Notes: a model not told the origin generated them from the sequence alone. A stretch of DNA of 42,756 nucleotides from an uncultured Clostridia bacterium (GCA_947631005.1 CANRJR010000016.1:1-42756); one strand, 5' to 3'. Positions 22,860 through 31,405 are shown, counted from the stretch's first letter. Made by a program: numbers and translations.

Positions 22860-23190
22860 AAGGAATAGCATATTAGAAGCGAAAAGGCGTTCCCAATATG
22901 TCATTTCGCCCCGCCCGAAGCTTCTATTTGTAGACCAAGGGCGGCACGAGGAGCGAAGCGACGAAGTACCAAGCCGTTTCCCAATATGTCATTTCGAGCG
23001 TAGTCGAGAAATCTCCCTTATTTTTATTTAAGCCTCATCAATGACCAAGGGGATTTTTCGACTTCGGCTCGCTTACGCTCGCCTCCGCTCAAAATGACAA
23101 AAGAAGTAAGACGAAATGACATCGGAAAACAAACAAATAAAACTGCGGGAGATTCTTCGCTTCGCTCTGAATGACAAATGGGAAGCACTT
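22860..23190. repeat. Intergenic inverted-repeat cluster 5
   Basis: Units of the family at 5806-6270: TATGTCATTTCGCCCCGCCC, GACCAAGGGCGGCACGAGG, GTCGAGAAATCTCCC, CAAGGGGATTTTTCGA and GGGAGATTCTTCGCTTCGC. It ends near a degenerate copy of the TACTTCGTC-loop hairpin (about 23199-23225). No gene from 22693 to 23499. Confidence 0.85.
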
Positions 23191-23295
23191 TTTTATCCCA
23201 CAAAAATACTACGTCTTGTTGCGGAAACCTATACGCTGCGCCTTTGGGCGGCAGGGACCGCCGCAAAGCCCGTCGCGCCTGCCTGCGCTCCTGTC

Positions 23296-23499
23296 GCGGC
23301 GTTGTTCACAGCCCACAGGGCTGATGAACAGAAGCAACGCCGCTCCACCCAATTTGCCGCACACTTGCGGCTTATTGTCTTACAAAGCGAACGAGAGGAT
23401 CAACCTAATGAAAGCGAGAGCCTGTTTCTATCACGAAAAATGCTTTTGCCGAAGAGCAAAAGCATTTTTGTGAACTTCTGTGTAAACTTCTGTGTGAAC
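23296..23499. repeat. Three-hairpin modular repeat, copy E, touching a stop codon
   Basis: Hairpin 1 is larger here (GCGGCGTTG/CAACGCCGC, 23296-23304 with 23335-23343, enclosing AGCCC/GGGCT). Hairpin 2 is GCCGCA/TGCGGC and hairpin 3 AAAAATGCTTTTGC/GCAAAAGCATTTTT. The right end has three words, GTGAAC, GTAAAC, GTGAAC, spaced 12 bp. The last ends at 23499, and 23500-23502 is the complement of a TAA stop. Confidence 0.85.
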
Positions 23500-23733
23500 T
23501 TATTTCTGTGCGTCCAGCCACTTTTTTGCGTTGGCTTTGGTGTAAGAAGTGATCGTCTCTTTGGCGTATTCGGACGCTTCCCCGCCGTAGGTGTAGAGGA
23601 AGTAGTCCCCCTCGGGCGTCTGGTAAAGCGTGGTCTCGTACCCCGCAGGGTCGCCGTAAACGCCGTACGTCACTTTCTTGACGATGGTCGCAGTCTCGGT
23701 ATTGAACGTCTTGGTTTTCGTCGTCTTGATCAT
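23500..23733 (-). CDS. Small conserved Clostridia protein of unknown function
   Basis: A 77-residue soluble protein: MIKTTKTKTFNTETATIVKK, then EGDYFLYTYGGEASEYAKET. From memory, small proteins with the same 'YNTETA...YFLY..GG' pattern are common in gut Firmicutes but have no assigned role. It is certainly expressed in principle: AAAGGAGGG lies before the ATG and a near-perfect promoter upstream. It is a monocistronic gene on the strand opposite to the surrounding origin genes. The end of its coding sequence is joined directly to repeat copy E. Confidence 0.85.
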   Translation of the reverse strand: MIKTTKTKTFNTETATIVKKVTYGVYGDPAGYETTLYQTPEGDYFLYTYGGEASEYAKETITSYTKANAKKWLDAQK

Positions 23734-23760
23734 AAGTATCCCTCCTTTTGATTTGTGAAT

Positions 23761-23789
23761 ATTATAACTTTTTATGGAAATTCCGTCAA
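23761..23789 (-). promoter_or_regulatory. Promoter of the small unknown gene
   Basis: TTGACG (23789-23784), 17 nt, TATAAT (23766-23761). A close match to the sigma-A consensus. Confidence 0.85.
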
Positions 23790-23821
23790 CGTCTGCATGG
23801 AAACTTTCAAAAATCTTGTAA

Positions 23822-23840
23822 ATGTGATATCAATTCACAT
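23822..23840. promoter_or_regulatory. Palindrome upstream of the small unknown gene
   Basis: ATGTGA, 7 nt, TCACAT in a very AT-rich stretch (23790-23924). It lies about 35-50 bp upstream of the -35 and could be an activator or repressor site of the CRP/FNR type by shape; no direct support. Confidence 0.35.
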
Positions 23841-23924
23841 ATTATAGATTTTAGTCATGATAAAAATGTTATAAAATCACAAAATTATTTTTACAGCGGG
23901 AGGCGCAGAAAAAACCGTCTTTCT

Positions 23925-24479
23925 TCAAGAGCATTGCGACAGGGTGAGCGCGTATTTATCGCCGAGCGCGGAGATCGCGCCCGCGACGACTTCCGCCATC
24001 GCATACACCATGTTGAGGCGGGTGAGGTTGAGCATGGAATAAGAAAAGGCGGACTTGCGCGCGACGACGCCCATCACCGAGACGTCGCCCACCTTTCCGA
24101 GCCGCTTATTTGCGCCTGCGCCTGGGCGCAACGCGCCTGCGCTCGCCTTGATGAGCCCCATGTCGCACTCCTCCCCCACCGCCGCGTCGACGGCTATGAT
24201 CTTGCTCTTCGGGTGCGTTTTCCGCAGGAACGATTCGATATATTTCATCTCCTTTGCGGTGACGGGATATTTCAGCGTACCGTAGACGAAGCCGCAGAAC
24301 TCGCTGCCCCGCCGTTTGAGAAGCGTCCCCGTGATCGGTCCGAGGCTGTCGCCGATCGAGAGATCGCTTCCGATGCACAGGACGACGGGCGGTGCTTCGA
24401 GCTCGCCGAGACATTTGTCGAGAGCCATCATCAGCCCCGTTTCCGCCATCGTATTATAAAAATGAAAGGTGTATTCCAT
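23925..24479 (-). CDS. yyaC: YyaC-like spore protein (DUF1256)
   Basis: A 184-residue member of the family typified by Bacillus YyaC, a forespore protein of the germination-protease fold found near parAB. Visible signatures are VLCIGSDLSIGDSLGPITG (about 33-51), FVYGTLKYPVTAKE and IAVDAAVGEECDMG. The start is MEYTFHFYN at 24479 with AGGAGGAG 3-5 nt upstream; an in-frame ATG further upstream lacks one. Transcription is divergent from the CvpA-like gene. A TTGTTT/TAAAAT pair (16 nt) upstream is a possible vegetative promoter; I see no clear forespore-sigma promoter. Its presence suggests the lineage is, or descends from, spore formers. Confidence 0.87.
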   Translation of the reverse strand: MEYTFHFYNTMAETGLMMALDKCLGELEAPPVVLCIGSDLSIGDSLGPITGTLLKRRGSEFCGFVYGTLKYPVTAKEMKYIESFLRKTHPKSKIIAVDAAVGEECDMGLIKASAGALRPGAGANKRLGKVGDVSVMGVVARKSAFSYSMLNLTRLNMVYAMAEVVAGAISALGDKYALTLSQCS

Positions 24480-24546
24480 GGTCTCCTCCTGCCGTATGAT
24501 TGTTGACCGCCCCCGCAAATTTTATAAGCCGCCCCCTCAAAAACAA

Positions 24547-24575
24547 GTGACATTTTTCGGGCGGCGTGCTATAAT
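24547..24575 (+). promoter_or_regulatory. Promoter of the CvpA-like gene
   Basis: GTGACA (24547-24552), 17 nt, TATAAT (24570-24575). Confidence 0.75.
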
Positions 24576-24594
24576 AGCCGTACAGGAGGAAACA

Positions 24595-25140
24595 ATGAAC
24601 ATTTTGGTTTCGGGCGCAGCGACGCTCGACGTCATTTTCTTCATCGCGGTTTTGCTCGGCATCCTTCTCGGCGTATGGCGCGGATTCGTGAAAGGCGTTT
24701 GCAAGCTCGCGGGTACGATCTTCGCCATAGCCTTTGCGGTGTTTTTCTGTATGCCGATGAGCGGCTCTCTCGAATCGACGTTCGGATTGACCACCGCCCT
24801 CACCGACGCCATCGGCAACGCCAAGATCGCAGGCTGGATCTCCGTCGCCATCGGATTTGTCGCGATCGTCGTCATCATCAAGCTCGGCGCATGGTTTTTG
24901 GGCAAGGTTGGGACGAAGCTCGTGAACAAGTCGAAAACGCTCGGCACGGTCAACCGTGCGCTCGGCGGCGTTCTCGGGCTCGTGAAAGCACTGCTCTGGA
25001 TCTTCATCCCGCTCGCGATCTGCCGCCTCATCAACCTCGGTGTCATCAACGATTTCATCAGCGCGAGCACGGTGGTCGGCAGCATCTACAATTGGAAGTG
25101 GTTTGTTTGGGCGACGCGTCTCCCCGGAATCTTCTCTTAA
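24595..25140 (+). CDS. CvpA-family membrane protein
   Basis: A 181-residue integral membrane protein with four hydrophobic segments (about 9-27, 33-50, 80-102, 122-145). The family pattern is visible in DVIFFIAVLLGILLGVWRGFVKG at the N-terminus and NRALGGVLGLVKALLWI in the third quarter. CvpA was named for a colicin V production phenotype; the general role is unclear, with cell-envelope links. The ATG at 24595 has CAGGAGG upstream; an in-frame extension upstream overlaps yyaC and precedes the promoter. It is monocistronic, closed by a palindromic terminator. Confidence 0.85.
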   Translation: MNILVSGAATLDVIFFIAVLLGILLGVWRGFVKGVCKLAGTIFAIAFAVFFCMPMSGSLESTFGLTTALTDAIGNAKIAGWISVAIGFVAIVVIIKLGAWFLGKVGTKLVNKSKTLGTVNRALGGVLGLVKALLWIFIPLAICRLINLGVINDFISASTVVGSIYNWKWFVWATRLPGIFS

Positions 25141-25162
25141 ACCCAAATCCAACAAAGCGCAG

Positions 25163-25190
25163 TCCCGCGCGGCATATGCCGCGCGGGATT
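25163..25190 (+). terminator. Terminator after the CvpA-like gene
   Basis: A 26-bp perfect palindrome (25163-25188; half site TCCCGCGCGGCAT), followed by TTTCTT. Confidence 0.75.
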
Positions 25191-25288
25191 TCTTGTGCGC
25201 AAAATATTTCCCCCCACAAGATGTAGATTTTGAAAAGCCTATATCTTGTGCCTATCTTTTTATAATACACAAATTTTACAGCACCCAA

Positions 25289-25304
25289 TGTTTCACGTGA
25301 AACT
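25289..25304. other. parS centromere site 1
   Basis: TGTTTCACGTGAAACT matches 15 of 16 positions of the parS consensus TGTTTCACGTGAAACA that ParB/Spo0J binds. Confidence 0.93.
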
Positions 25305-25330
25305 ATCAAAATACAAAAATTTTTGGCTGT

Positions 25331-25346
25331 CGTTTCATGTGAAACA
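25331..25346. other. parS centromere site 2
   Basis: CGTTTCATGTGAAACA matches 14 of 16 parS positions; its centre is 42 bp from that of site 1, both upstream of ftsH and about 2.2-3 kb from parA and parB. Confidence 0.85.
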
Positions 25347-25445
25347 ATTTTTGCTGTTTTACAGGGCAAAAATACGAGAAATTGGGTAATTTTGAGGCAA
25401 AATTGTGAGAATTATGAAATTTAGAAAACATTTGCCGTGAATTGC

Positions 25446-25474
25446 TTGATAATTTGTCTCGACTGTGATACAAT
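25446..25474 (+). promoter_or_regulatory. ftsH-parA-parB promoter
   Basis: TTGATA (25446-25451), 17 nt, TACAAT (25469-25474). The parS pair lies 100-160 bp upstream, so ParB spreading could reach this promoter. Confidence 0.7.
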
Positions 25475-25542
25475 AATAGCGTTTCCGTTGCACATACTTT
25501 CGGCATGCGGAACAAGAATCCATATCAGAAAGGAGAAGCAAT

Positions 25543-27558
25543 TTGAGCAAGACAGTCAAGGCGATCATCGTTGTTGTCTTGGTTGCGGTGTTGGGGATCG
25601 GTGCGTACTTCCTCATCACCTCGCAGATCAAGAACAGCAAGGAGATCTCCGCCGATGAGTTCATTGCCCGTATCGAGGACGAACGCGGCGATCCCGAAGA
25701 TGGGATCACGGGCGAGTACACCGACGCGGAGCAAATCGCAAAGATCTACATCGACGGCTATACCATTTACGGCTATGCGACAAAGGACGCGCGTAATTAC
25801 TCGTGGTGGGCGAACTTCCCCAATCTTCACACGGCGGAAGGCTTGAAGCTCGTGGAAGAGTGGATCAACAACTACGGGCTTGAACGGGCGGAATATTCCG
25901 ACCCGAACGCGGGTGCGGGATGGGGCAATGTCATCTACATCGCCATTCTCGTGATCGGCGTAGTCATGTTTATCGTCATTCTGCGCGCGACGAGCGGCGG
26001 TGGCGGCCGTGTGATGAATTTCGGCAAGACCAAGGCGCGCGTTACCACCAATATCAAGGTGCGGTTCTCCGACGTCGCGGGTGCGGAAGAAGAGAAAGAA
26101 GAACTCGCCGAGGTCGTCGAGTTCCTCAAAAATCCCAAGAAGTTCTCGGATTTAGGCGCGAAGATCCCCAAGGGCGTCCTCTTGGTCGGTCCTCCCGGAA
26201 CGGGCAAAACGCTGTTTGCGCGTGCAGTCGCGGGTGAGGCGGGCGTGCCGTTCTTCTCGGCGAGCGGCTCGGATTTCGTCGAGATGTACGTCGGCGTCGG
26301 CGCGTCGCGTGTACGCGACCTCTTCGATCTCGCCAAACGCAACCAACCCTGCATCATCTTCATTGATGAAATCGACGCCGTGGGGCGTCAACGCGGCGCA
26401 GGGCTCGGAGGCGGGCACGACGAACGCGAACAGACGCTCAACCAGATCCTCGTCCAGATGGACGGCTTCGAGACCAACGAGGGCATCATCGTCATGGCGG
26501 CAACCAACCGCGCCGATATCCTCGACAACGCGTTGCTTCGCCCCGGGCGGTTCGACCGTCAAATCTACGTCAACCTGCCCGACGTGAAAGGCAGAGAGCA
26601 AATTCTCAAAGTACACGCGCGCAACAAGCCGCTCGCGCCCGACGTCAACTTTAAGATCATCGCGCGCATGACGAGCGGGTTCTCGGGTGCGGACCTTGCC
26701 AACCTCCTCAATGAGGCGGCGATCCTCGCCGCCCGCGCGGGCAAGACGCTCATCGGCAATCTCGAACTGTACGAGGGCATCAACAAGGTCATTATGGGTC
26801 CGCAGAAGAAGAGCCGCGTGGTGACCGAAGCCGACAAGAAGTGTACCGCCTATCACGAAGCGGGGCACGCCATTCTTTCCAAACTCTGCGAGCATTGCGA
26901 TAACGTGCAGGAAGTTTCCATCATCCCGCGCGGCATGGCGGCAGGGTACACCCTCACGCGCCCCGAGAGCGACGACAACGATATGACTGTTAATAAACTT
27001 AACGATTTTATCTGTATGGCGTTGGGCGGCAGGGTCGCGGAGGAGATCGTGATCCAAGACGTATCGGCGGGCGCGTCCAACGACATCAAGCGGGTGACGC
27101 AGATGGCGCGCAAGATGGTCGCCGAATGGGGCATGAGCGAGCGGCTCGGACCGATCGCCTATTCGAGCGACGGGCCTGTGTTCCTCGGGCGGGATTTCGA
27201 GGAGCGCAACACCTATTCGGAGGAGACCGCGGCGATCATCGACGAGGAAGTCAAGGCGATCGTGCAGAAGGCGTACGCGCGGGCGAAGAATCTCTTGATG
27301 GAGAACCGTCCTATTCTCGACAACATGGCGCGCGTACTCGTGGAACGCGAGACCATCTATACCGCCGAGGTCGACATGCTCATGCGCGGCGCGGGATATA
27401 AAGAGGTGCTCGCCTACATGGAGGAGCACGACAAGAGCGCGCCCGACAATCCGTTCGGCAGAATGACCGCAGAACCCGCCGAAAAACCCGCCGACGGCAA
27501 ACCTACCGACGATAAGCCCGCCGACGGTTCGGACGGTAAGCCCTCGGGCGACGCGTAA
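25543..27558 (+). CDS. ftsH: ATP-dependent zinc metalloprotease FtsH, TTG start
   Basis: A membrane-anchored AAA+ protease that degrades faulty membrane and short-lived proteins. It has 671 residues. Two membrane segments (about 6-26 and 128-147) flank a small outside domain, then come the AAA+ module with Walker A GPPGTGKT (216-223), Walker [11 protein letters not shown] and the second region of homology [21 protein letters not shown]. The zinc protease domain has HEAGH (438-442). The C-terminal tail (about 640-671) is a Pro/Asp/Lys repeat ([17 protein letters not shown]), probably disordered. The TTG at 25543 has AAAGGAG upstream. Position just before parA (16 nt gap) is unusual; in many Firmicutes ftsH lies elsewhere near the origin. 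Confidence 0.97.
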   Translation: MSKTVKAIIVVVLVAVLGIGAYFLITSQIKNSKEISADEFIARIEDERGDPEDGITGEYTDAEQIAKIYIDGYTIYGYATKDARNYSWWANFPNLHTAEGLKLVEEWINNYGLERAEYSDPNAGAGWGNVIYIAILVIGVVMFIVILRATSGGGGRVMNFGKTKARVTTNIKVRFSDVAGAEEEKEELAEVVEFLKNPKKFSDLGAKIPKGVLLVGPPGTGKTLFARAVAGEAGVPFFSASGSDFVEMYVGVGASRVRDLFDLAKRNQPCIIFIDEIDAVGRQRGAGLGGGHDEREQTLNQILVQMDGFETNEGIIVMAATNRADILDNALLRPGRFDRQIYVNLPDVKGREQILKVHARNKPLAPDVNFKIIARMTSGFSGADLANLLNEAAILAARAGKTLIGNLELYEGINKVIMGPQKKSRVVTEADKKCTAYHEAGHAILSKLCEHCDNVQEVSIIPRGMAAGYTLTRPESDDNDMTVNKLNDFICMALGGRVAEEIVIQDVSAGASNDIKRVTQMARKMVAEWGMSERLGPIAYSSDGPVFLGRDFEERNTYSEETAAIIDEEVKAIVQKAYARAKNLLMENRPILDNMARVLVERETIYTAEVDMLMRGAGYKEVLAYMEEHDKSAPDNPFGRMTAEPAEKPADGKPTDDKPADGSDGKPSGDA

Positions 27559-27574
27559 CGCGTAAGGAGGGAAC

Positions 27575-28351
27575 ATGGGAAAGGTCATATCGTTTTCCAA
27601 CCAAAAGGGCGGCGTCGGCAAGACGACGACGTGCGTCAACATGGCGGCGTATCTTGCGGTCGGGGGGAAGCGGGTGCTGCTCGTCGACCTCGACCCGCAG
27701 GGCAACGCGACGACGGGGCTCGGGTTTGCCAAGGGGTCGCTCAAAAAGTCGGTTTACAGCGTGATCATCGACGAAGAGGACGCCAAAGACAACATTTTGC
27801 CGACGGAGGTCGAGGGGCTCGACATTCTCCCCTCCGTGATCAATCTTGCGGGCGCGGAGGTGGAACTCGTCTACAAAAAGAGCCGCGAGAAGATGCTCAA
27901 AAACGCGCTCGAAAAGGTGCGGGGGGAGTACGACTATATTCTGATCGACAGTCCCCCGTCGCTCGGGCTGCTCACCATCAACGCGCTCACCGCGGCGGAC
28001 AGCGTGATCATCCCCATCCAGAGCGAATATTACGCGCTCGAGGGGCTGTCGCAGCTCATGAACACCATCACGCTCGTGCGTCAACGTCTCAACAAAAGCC
28101 TCAAAGTGGAGGGCGTTGTGCTTACGATGTACGACGGACGTTCGAACATTTCCAAGAGCATCGCCGCCGACATCCGCAAGTTCTTTTCCAAGAAGCTGTA
28201 CGAGATCGTCATTCCCCGTAACATACGGCTTGCGGAGGCACCGAGCAACGGAAAACCCATCTTACTGCACGATCCCAAGTGCATGGGGGCGCGCGCCTAC
28301 AAGGCACTCACGGAAGAATTTTTGAAAAAATCAGAGGGAAAAGGAGAATAA
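27575..28351 (+). CDS. parA: Chromosome partitioning ATPase ParA (Soj)
   Basis: A deviant-Walker ATPase that works with ParB-parS in origin segregation and DnaA control. It has 258 residues: the deviant P-loop KGGVGKTT with the signature lysine (about 11-18), VDLDPQGNATTGLG, IDSPPSLGLLTINAL and the C-terminal RNIRLAEAPSNGKP. AAGGAGG precedes the ATG; parB follows 3 nt after its stop. Confidence 0.97.
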   Translation: MGKVISFSNQKGGVGKTTTCVNMAAYLAVGGKRVLLVDLDPQGNATTGLGFAKGSLKKSVYSVIIDEEDAKDNILPTEVEGLDILPSVINLAGAEVELVYKKSREKMLKNALEKVRGEYDYILIDSPPSLGLLTINALTAADSVIIPIQSEYYALEGLSQLMNTITLVRQRLNKSLKVEGVVLTMYDGRSNISKSIAADIRKFFSKKLYEIVIPRNIRLAEAPSNGKPILLHDPKCMGARAYKALTEEFLKKSEGKGE

Positions 28352-28354
28352 ACG

Positions 28355-29233
28355 ATGGCGAAAGGTCTCGGACGCGGTCTTGCCGCGCTTTTCAGCGATA
28401 CCGAGGAAGCATACGAACACGCACAGGCGGAGGGCGGCACGGAGGTCGATATTTCCCTGCTTCACCCCAATCCCGACCAGCCCCGTAAGGCGTTCGACGA
28501 AAATTCGATGAACGACCTTGCCAATTCCATCCGCGAGCACGGCATCATCATGCCCATCGTGGTCAACCGCGAGAAAGACGGAACGTACATGATCATCGCG
28601 GGCGAACGCCGTTACCGCGCCGCCCAACGCGCGGGGCTTCAAGTCGTACCCGTCATCGTAAAAGAGCTCGGGGAGCGGGAGATCCAGGAGATCTCGCTCA
28701 TCGAAAATCTTCAACGCGAAGATCTCAATCCCATCGAAGCCGCGTACGGCATGCGCCGCTTGATGGACGAATACAACCTGACGCAGGAGGTGCTCGCCGA
28801 ACGACTCGGGAAGTCCCGCCCCGCGATCGCGAACACGCTTCGGCTGTTGACGCTGTCCGACGAGGTGGTCGCCATGGTGCGCGAGGGGAAGCTGTCGGCG
28901 GGGCATGCCCGCACGCTCGTCCCCGTGCCGAAAGAGGCGCAGGCGGACCTTGCGGCGGAGTGCGTGAAGAACGGCTGGTCGGTGCGCGAGATCGAACGCG
29001 CGGTCAAGCAATATCTCAACCCGCCCGAGGTGTTGGCGCGGGAGAAAGAGAAGAAGAACGCGCTCGCGAACGCCGAGCTCAAACATCTCGTGGAGCGGCT
29101 TCGCGTTACCCTCAAAACCAAGGTCTCGTTGATCGGGACGGAGAAAAAGGGACGCATCTATATCGACTATTACACGCGCGACGACCTCGACCGCATTTCC
29201 GAACTTCTCGACATCATCGACCGTTTGAGTTGA
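28355..29233 (+). CDS. parB: Chromosome partitioning protein ParB (Spo0J)
   Basis: CTP-dependent DNA clamp that loads at parS and spreads. It has 292 residues. The N-terminus MAKGLGRGLAALF contains the ParA-stimulating arginine motif. The CTP-binding region has NPDQPRK and GERRYRAAQRAGL (about 87-99), followed by QEISLIENLQREDLNPIEAA and an HTH (about 148-170, TQEVLAERLGKSRPAIANTL) for parS. The dimerisation domain is at the C-terminus. AAAGGAGAA lies before the ATG. Its two target sites are visible upstream of ftsH. Confidence 0.97.
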   Translation: MAKGLGRGLAALFSDTEEAYEHAQAEGGTEVDISLLHPNPDQPRKAFDENSMNDLANSIREHGIIMPIVVNREKDGTYMIIAGERRYRAAQRAGLQVVPVIVKELGEREIQEISLIENLQREDLNPIEAAYGMRRLMDEYNLTQEVLAERLGKSRPAIANTLRLLTLSDEVVAMVREGKLSAGHARTLVPVPKEAQADLAAECVKNGWSVREIERAVKQYLNPPEVLAREKEKKNALANAELKHLVERLRVTLKTKVSLIGTEKKGRIYIDYYTRDDLDRISELLDIIDRLS

Positions 29234-29349
29234 GAAGTTGAGAAAAGAGCAAACGCGCAAAAACCGCGTTTATGCGCAAAAACGCGCAAACGCTATCAAA
29301 TTCAGCCCGTGAGGGAGGGAGGACAACGGCTTCCCGAGGGGAGCGGTAT

Positions 29350-30768
29350 ATGATCTTCAAACCCGTTGACAAGGACGATCTCACCCTGCTCGAACCGTAC
29401 TTTGCCGCACAGAAATTGCACATCGGCGATTTTTCCGCCGCCTTTCAATTCATGTGGCACGACGCCTTAAAGCCCGACTATGCCTTTTCGTCGGGCTGTC
29501 TCGTCATCCGCGAGTTCTATGCTGGGAAGACATATTTCCACTATCCCGTCTCGCTGACGGGGGACGCCGCCGAGGAGGCGGGGGCGATCGCGGAGATCGA
29601 GCGCATGTGCAGGGAAGAGAACATGCGCCTGCATTTTACCAACGTGCCCGAGAGCCGCATGGGCGGGCTGGTCGCCCGTTACGGCAAGGCTCTCGTCACC
29701 AACAACCGCCGCTGGCGGGACTACCTGTACTACGCCGAGGACTTCAAGACGTACGCGGGCAAAAAATTTGCGGGACAGCGCAACCATGTCCGCAAGTTCG
29801 AGAAATTATACCCGTGGGAGTTCGTTCCCTACACGGGGAGCGAAGCCGATCTCGCGGCGGTCACCGCCTTTTTCAAGGAGTATGAGATCGTCCAGCGGAG
29901 CAAGGAGACCTATCTCGCCGAGGAGGAGATGGACGAGGGCTACGCCGTCCTGCCCGTGCTCGGAAAATTGGGTCTATTCGCGGGCATGCTATGCTCGTCG
30001 GGTAAAGTGATCGGCTTTTCGGCGGGGGAGCGGTGCGGCGACATGGTGGTCGTCCACATCGAAAAGGCGTTGCGCGGCTACGAGGGAGCGTACCCCTTTC
30101 TCGCCCAACAGTTCGCGCGCATGTTCTGCGGCGACGGCGTGCTCTACCTTAACCGCATGGACGACGCGGGCGACCTCGGTCTGCGCAAATCCAAACTGCA
30201 ATACAATCCCTGCGAGATCGTGGGGAAGTACAACGTCGCGCCCCGCCGCGCGATCGACCTCGTATCGTCGCTTCCCGTCATCCATACCGCACGGCTCACG
30301 CTCGCGCCCGTAGGGAAAGAGGACGTTGCGGAGTACGCCCGTCTCGCGTCCGATATCGACCGTAACCGCTATTGGGGGTACGATTGGAGAAGCGACCGGA
30401 AACGCCGCCCCGCCGACGGGTATTTTCTCAAAAGCGCGCAGGAAGATTTCCGTAAGAAGCAGGAGATGCCGCTCGGGATCTATGCGGACGGGAAGCTCGT
30501 CGGCGAAACGGTGCTGCATCGGTTCGGATACCGTGCGGAGGCGGAGATCGGCGTGCGGCTTCTGCCCGAAGCGGAGGGAAACGGGTATGCGCGCGAGGCT
30601 GTGCGCGCGTACAGCGATTACGCCTTCCGCAAGCTCAACCTCGAACGGGTGGAGGCGCGATGTTACAAAGAGAACGAACGCTCGCGCGCCTGTCTGTTGG
30701 GGGCGGGGATGCGCGAGGACGGCAGCGACGCTACATATTACTTCTTTGTACGCACCGCAGCGACGTAA
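29350..30768 (+). CDS. Fusion of a DUF2156 (LPG-synthase C-terminal-like) domain with a GNAT acetyltransferase
   Basis: A 472-residue protein. Residues about 1-300 match the DUF2156 family, a pair of GNAT-like folds related to the catalytic part of lysyl-phosphatidylglycerol synthase: MIFKPVDKDDLTLLEPYF, SAAFQFMWHD, GKKFAGQRNHVRKFEK, LYLNRMDDAGDLGLRKSKLQ. Residues about 310-472 are a RimJ/RimL-type GNAT: LTLAPVGKEDVAEYARLAS, GYAREAVRAYSDYAF (acetyl-CoA loop), LNLERVEARCYKENERSRAC. The substrate of either half is unknown. There is no membrane region, so it is not a full lipid synthase. The ATG at 29350 has GAGGGGAG upstream; an earlier in-frame ATG (29272) lies in a stem-loop. It may be co-transcribed with parB. 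Confidence 0.88.
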   Translation: MIFKPVDKDDLTLLEPYFAAQKLHIGDFSAAFQFMWHDALKPDYAFSSGCLVIREFYAGKTYFHYPVSLTGDAAEEAGAIAEIERMCREENMRLHFTNVPESRMGGLVARYGKALVTNNRRWRDYLYYAEDFKTYAGKKFAGQRNHVRKFEKLYPWEFVPYTGSEADLAAVTAFFKEYEIVQRSKETYLAEEEMDEGYAVLPVLGKLGLFAGMLCSSGKVIGFSAGERCGDMVVVHIEKALRGYEGAYPFLAQQFARMFCGDGVLYLNRMDDAGDLGLRKSKLQYNPCEIVGKYNVAPRRAIDLVSSLPVIHTARLTLAPVGKEDVAEYARLASDIDRNRYWGYDWRSDRKRRPADGYFLKSAQEDFRKKQEMPLGIYADGKLVGETVLHRFGYRAEAEIGVRLLPEAEGNGYAREAVRAYSDYAFRKLNLERVEARCYKENERSRACLLGAGMREDGSDATYYFFVRTAAT

Positions 30769-30786
30769 CCGTCGTTGCGGTTTTTG
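30755..30786 (+). terminator. Terminator overlapping the stop of the DUF2156-GNAT gene
   Basis: CCGCAGCGACG, loop TAAC, CGTCGTTGCGG, then TTTTTG. The stop codon TAA (30766-30768) forms part of the loop. Confidence 0.85.
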
Positions 30787-30819
30787 TTTGTTCGACCGAA
30801 GCGGGGTTTTTATGGTGTT

Positions 30820-31145
30820 TCGCCCCGCCCGAGGCTTCTATTTGTAGACCAAGGGCGGCACGAGGAGCGAAGCGACGAAGTAGCGGAGCGGGCGAAGCCC
30901 GCGCAGTCGAGAAATCTCCCACATTTTTATAATAAGGGAGATGTTTCGGCACGCGAGCCCGCATCTCCCCGACGCGGGCTCGCGGCTCAACATGACAAAT
31001 TGGGAAGCGAACAGGCGTTCCAAATCATGTCATTTCGAGCGGAGGCGTAGCCGCAGTCGAGAAATCTCCCGCAGTCTTATAATAAGGGAGATGTTTCGGC
31101 ACGCGAGCCCGCGTCTCCCCGACGCGGGCTCGCGGCTCAACATGA
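30820..31145. repeat. Intergenic inverted-repeat cluster 6
   Basis: At least two consecutive units of the family at 5806-6270, each with GTCGAGAAATCTCCC, then TTATAATAAGGGAGATGTTT and GACGCGGGCTCGCGGCTCAA and ending CAACATGAC. The second unit (31024-31145) is nearly a copy of the first. Confidence 0.85.
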
Positions 31146-31256
31146 CGTTATCAAAATACACGCGCGGGCGCGCGCACATTATATATAAATAAGAAACTTT
31201 GTTCCGCCGCCAATGGCGGAATAAAGGCACGATCGGGTAGTGAGGCGGACATAGGT

Positions 31257-31345
31257 AAAAGCGCAATCGAGTGCCACAGGCAAAAGCCAAATTGAGCGGC
31301 ACAGGCAAAAACGCAATCGGGCGACAAAGCAAAGGCAGTCGGGTT
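31257..31345 (+). repeat. Imperfect tandem repeat, unit about 25 bp
   Basis: Units AAAAGCGCAATCGAGTGCCA... (31257-31281), AAAAGCCAAATTGAGCGGCA... (31282-31306), AAAAACGCAATCGGGCGACA... (31307-31330) and a partial fourth. It is preceded by a TTCCGCC/GGCGGAA hairpin at 31202-31221. No gene is visible from 30769 to 31753. Confidence 0.65.
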
Positions 31346-31405
31346 TATTGCAGGATCGCCGCGGGGTCGTTATGGGGGTGGGAGGGATTTATGGTGGAAT
31401 TGCCC

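Noticed and set aside
22729-23031. Short ORFs in repeat clusters, for example around 5735-6153, 9793-10149, 11100-11509, 22729-23266, 30775-31332 and 40358-41100
   Set aside because: Their translations (CHFERSREIS-like phrases) come from the intergenic repeats and recur in several clusters without promoters or ribosome sites.
24469-24594. An N-terminally extended CvpA-like protein from the upstream in-frame ATG
   Set aside because: The extension overlaps the start of yyaC and contains the -35 and -10 of the CvpA-like gene; ATG 24595 has the AGGAGG.
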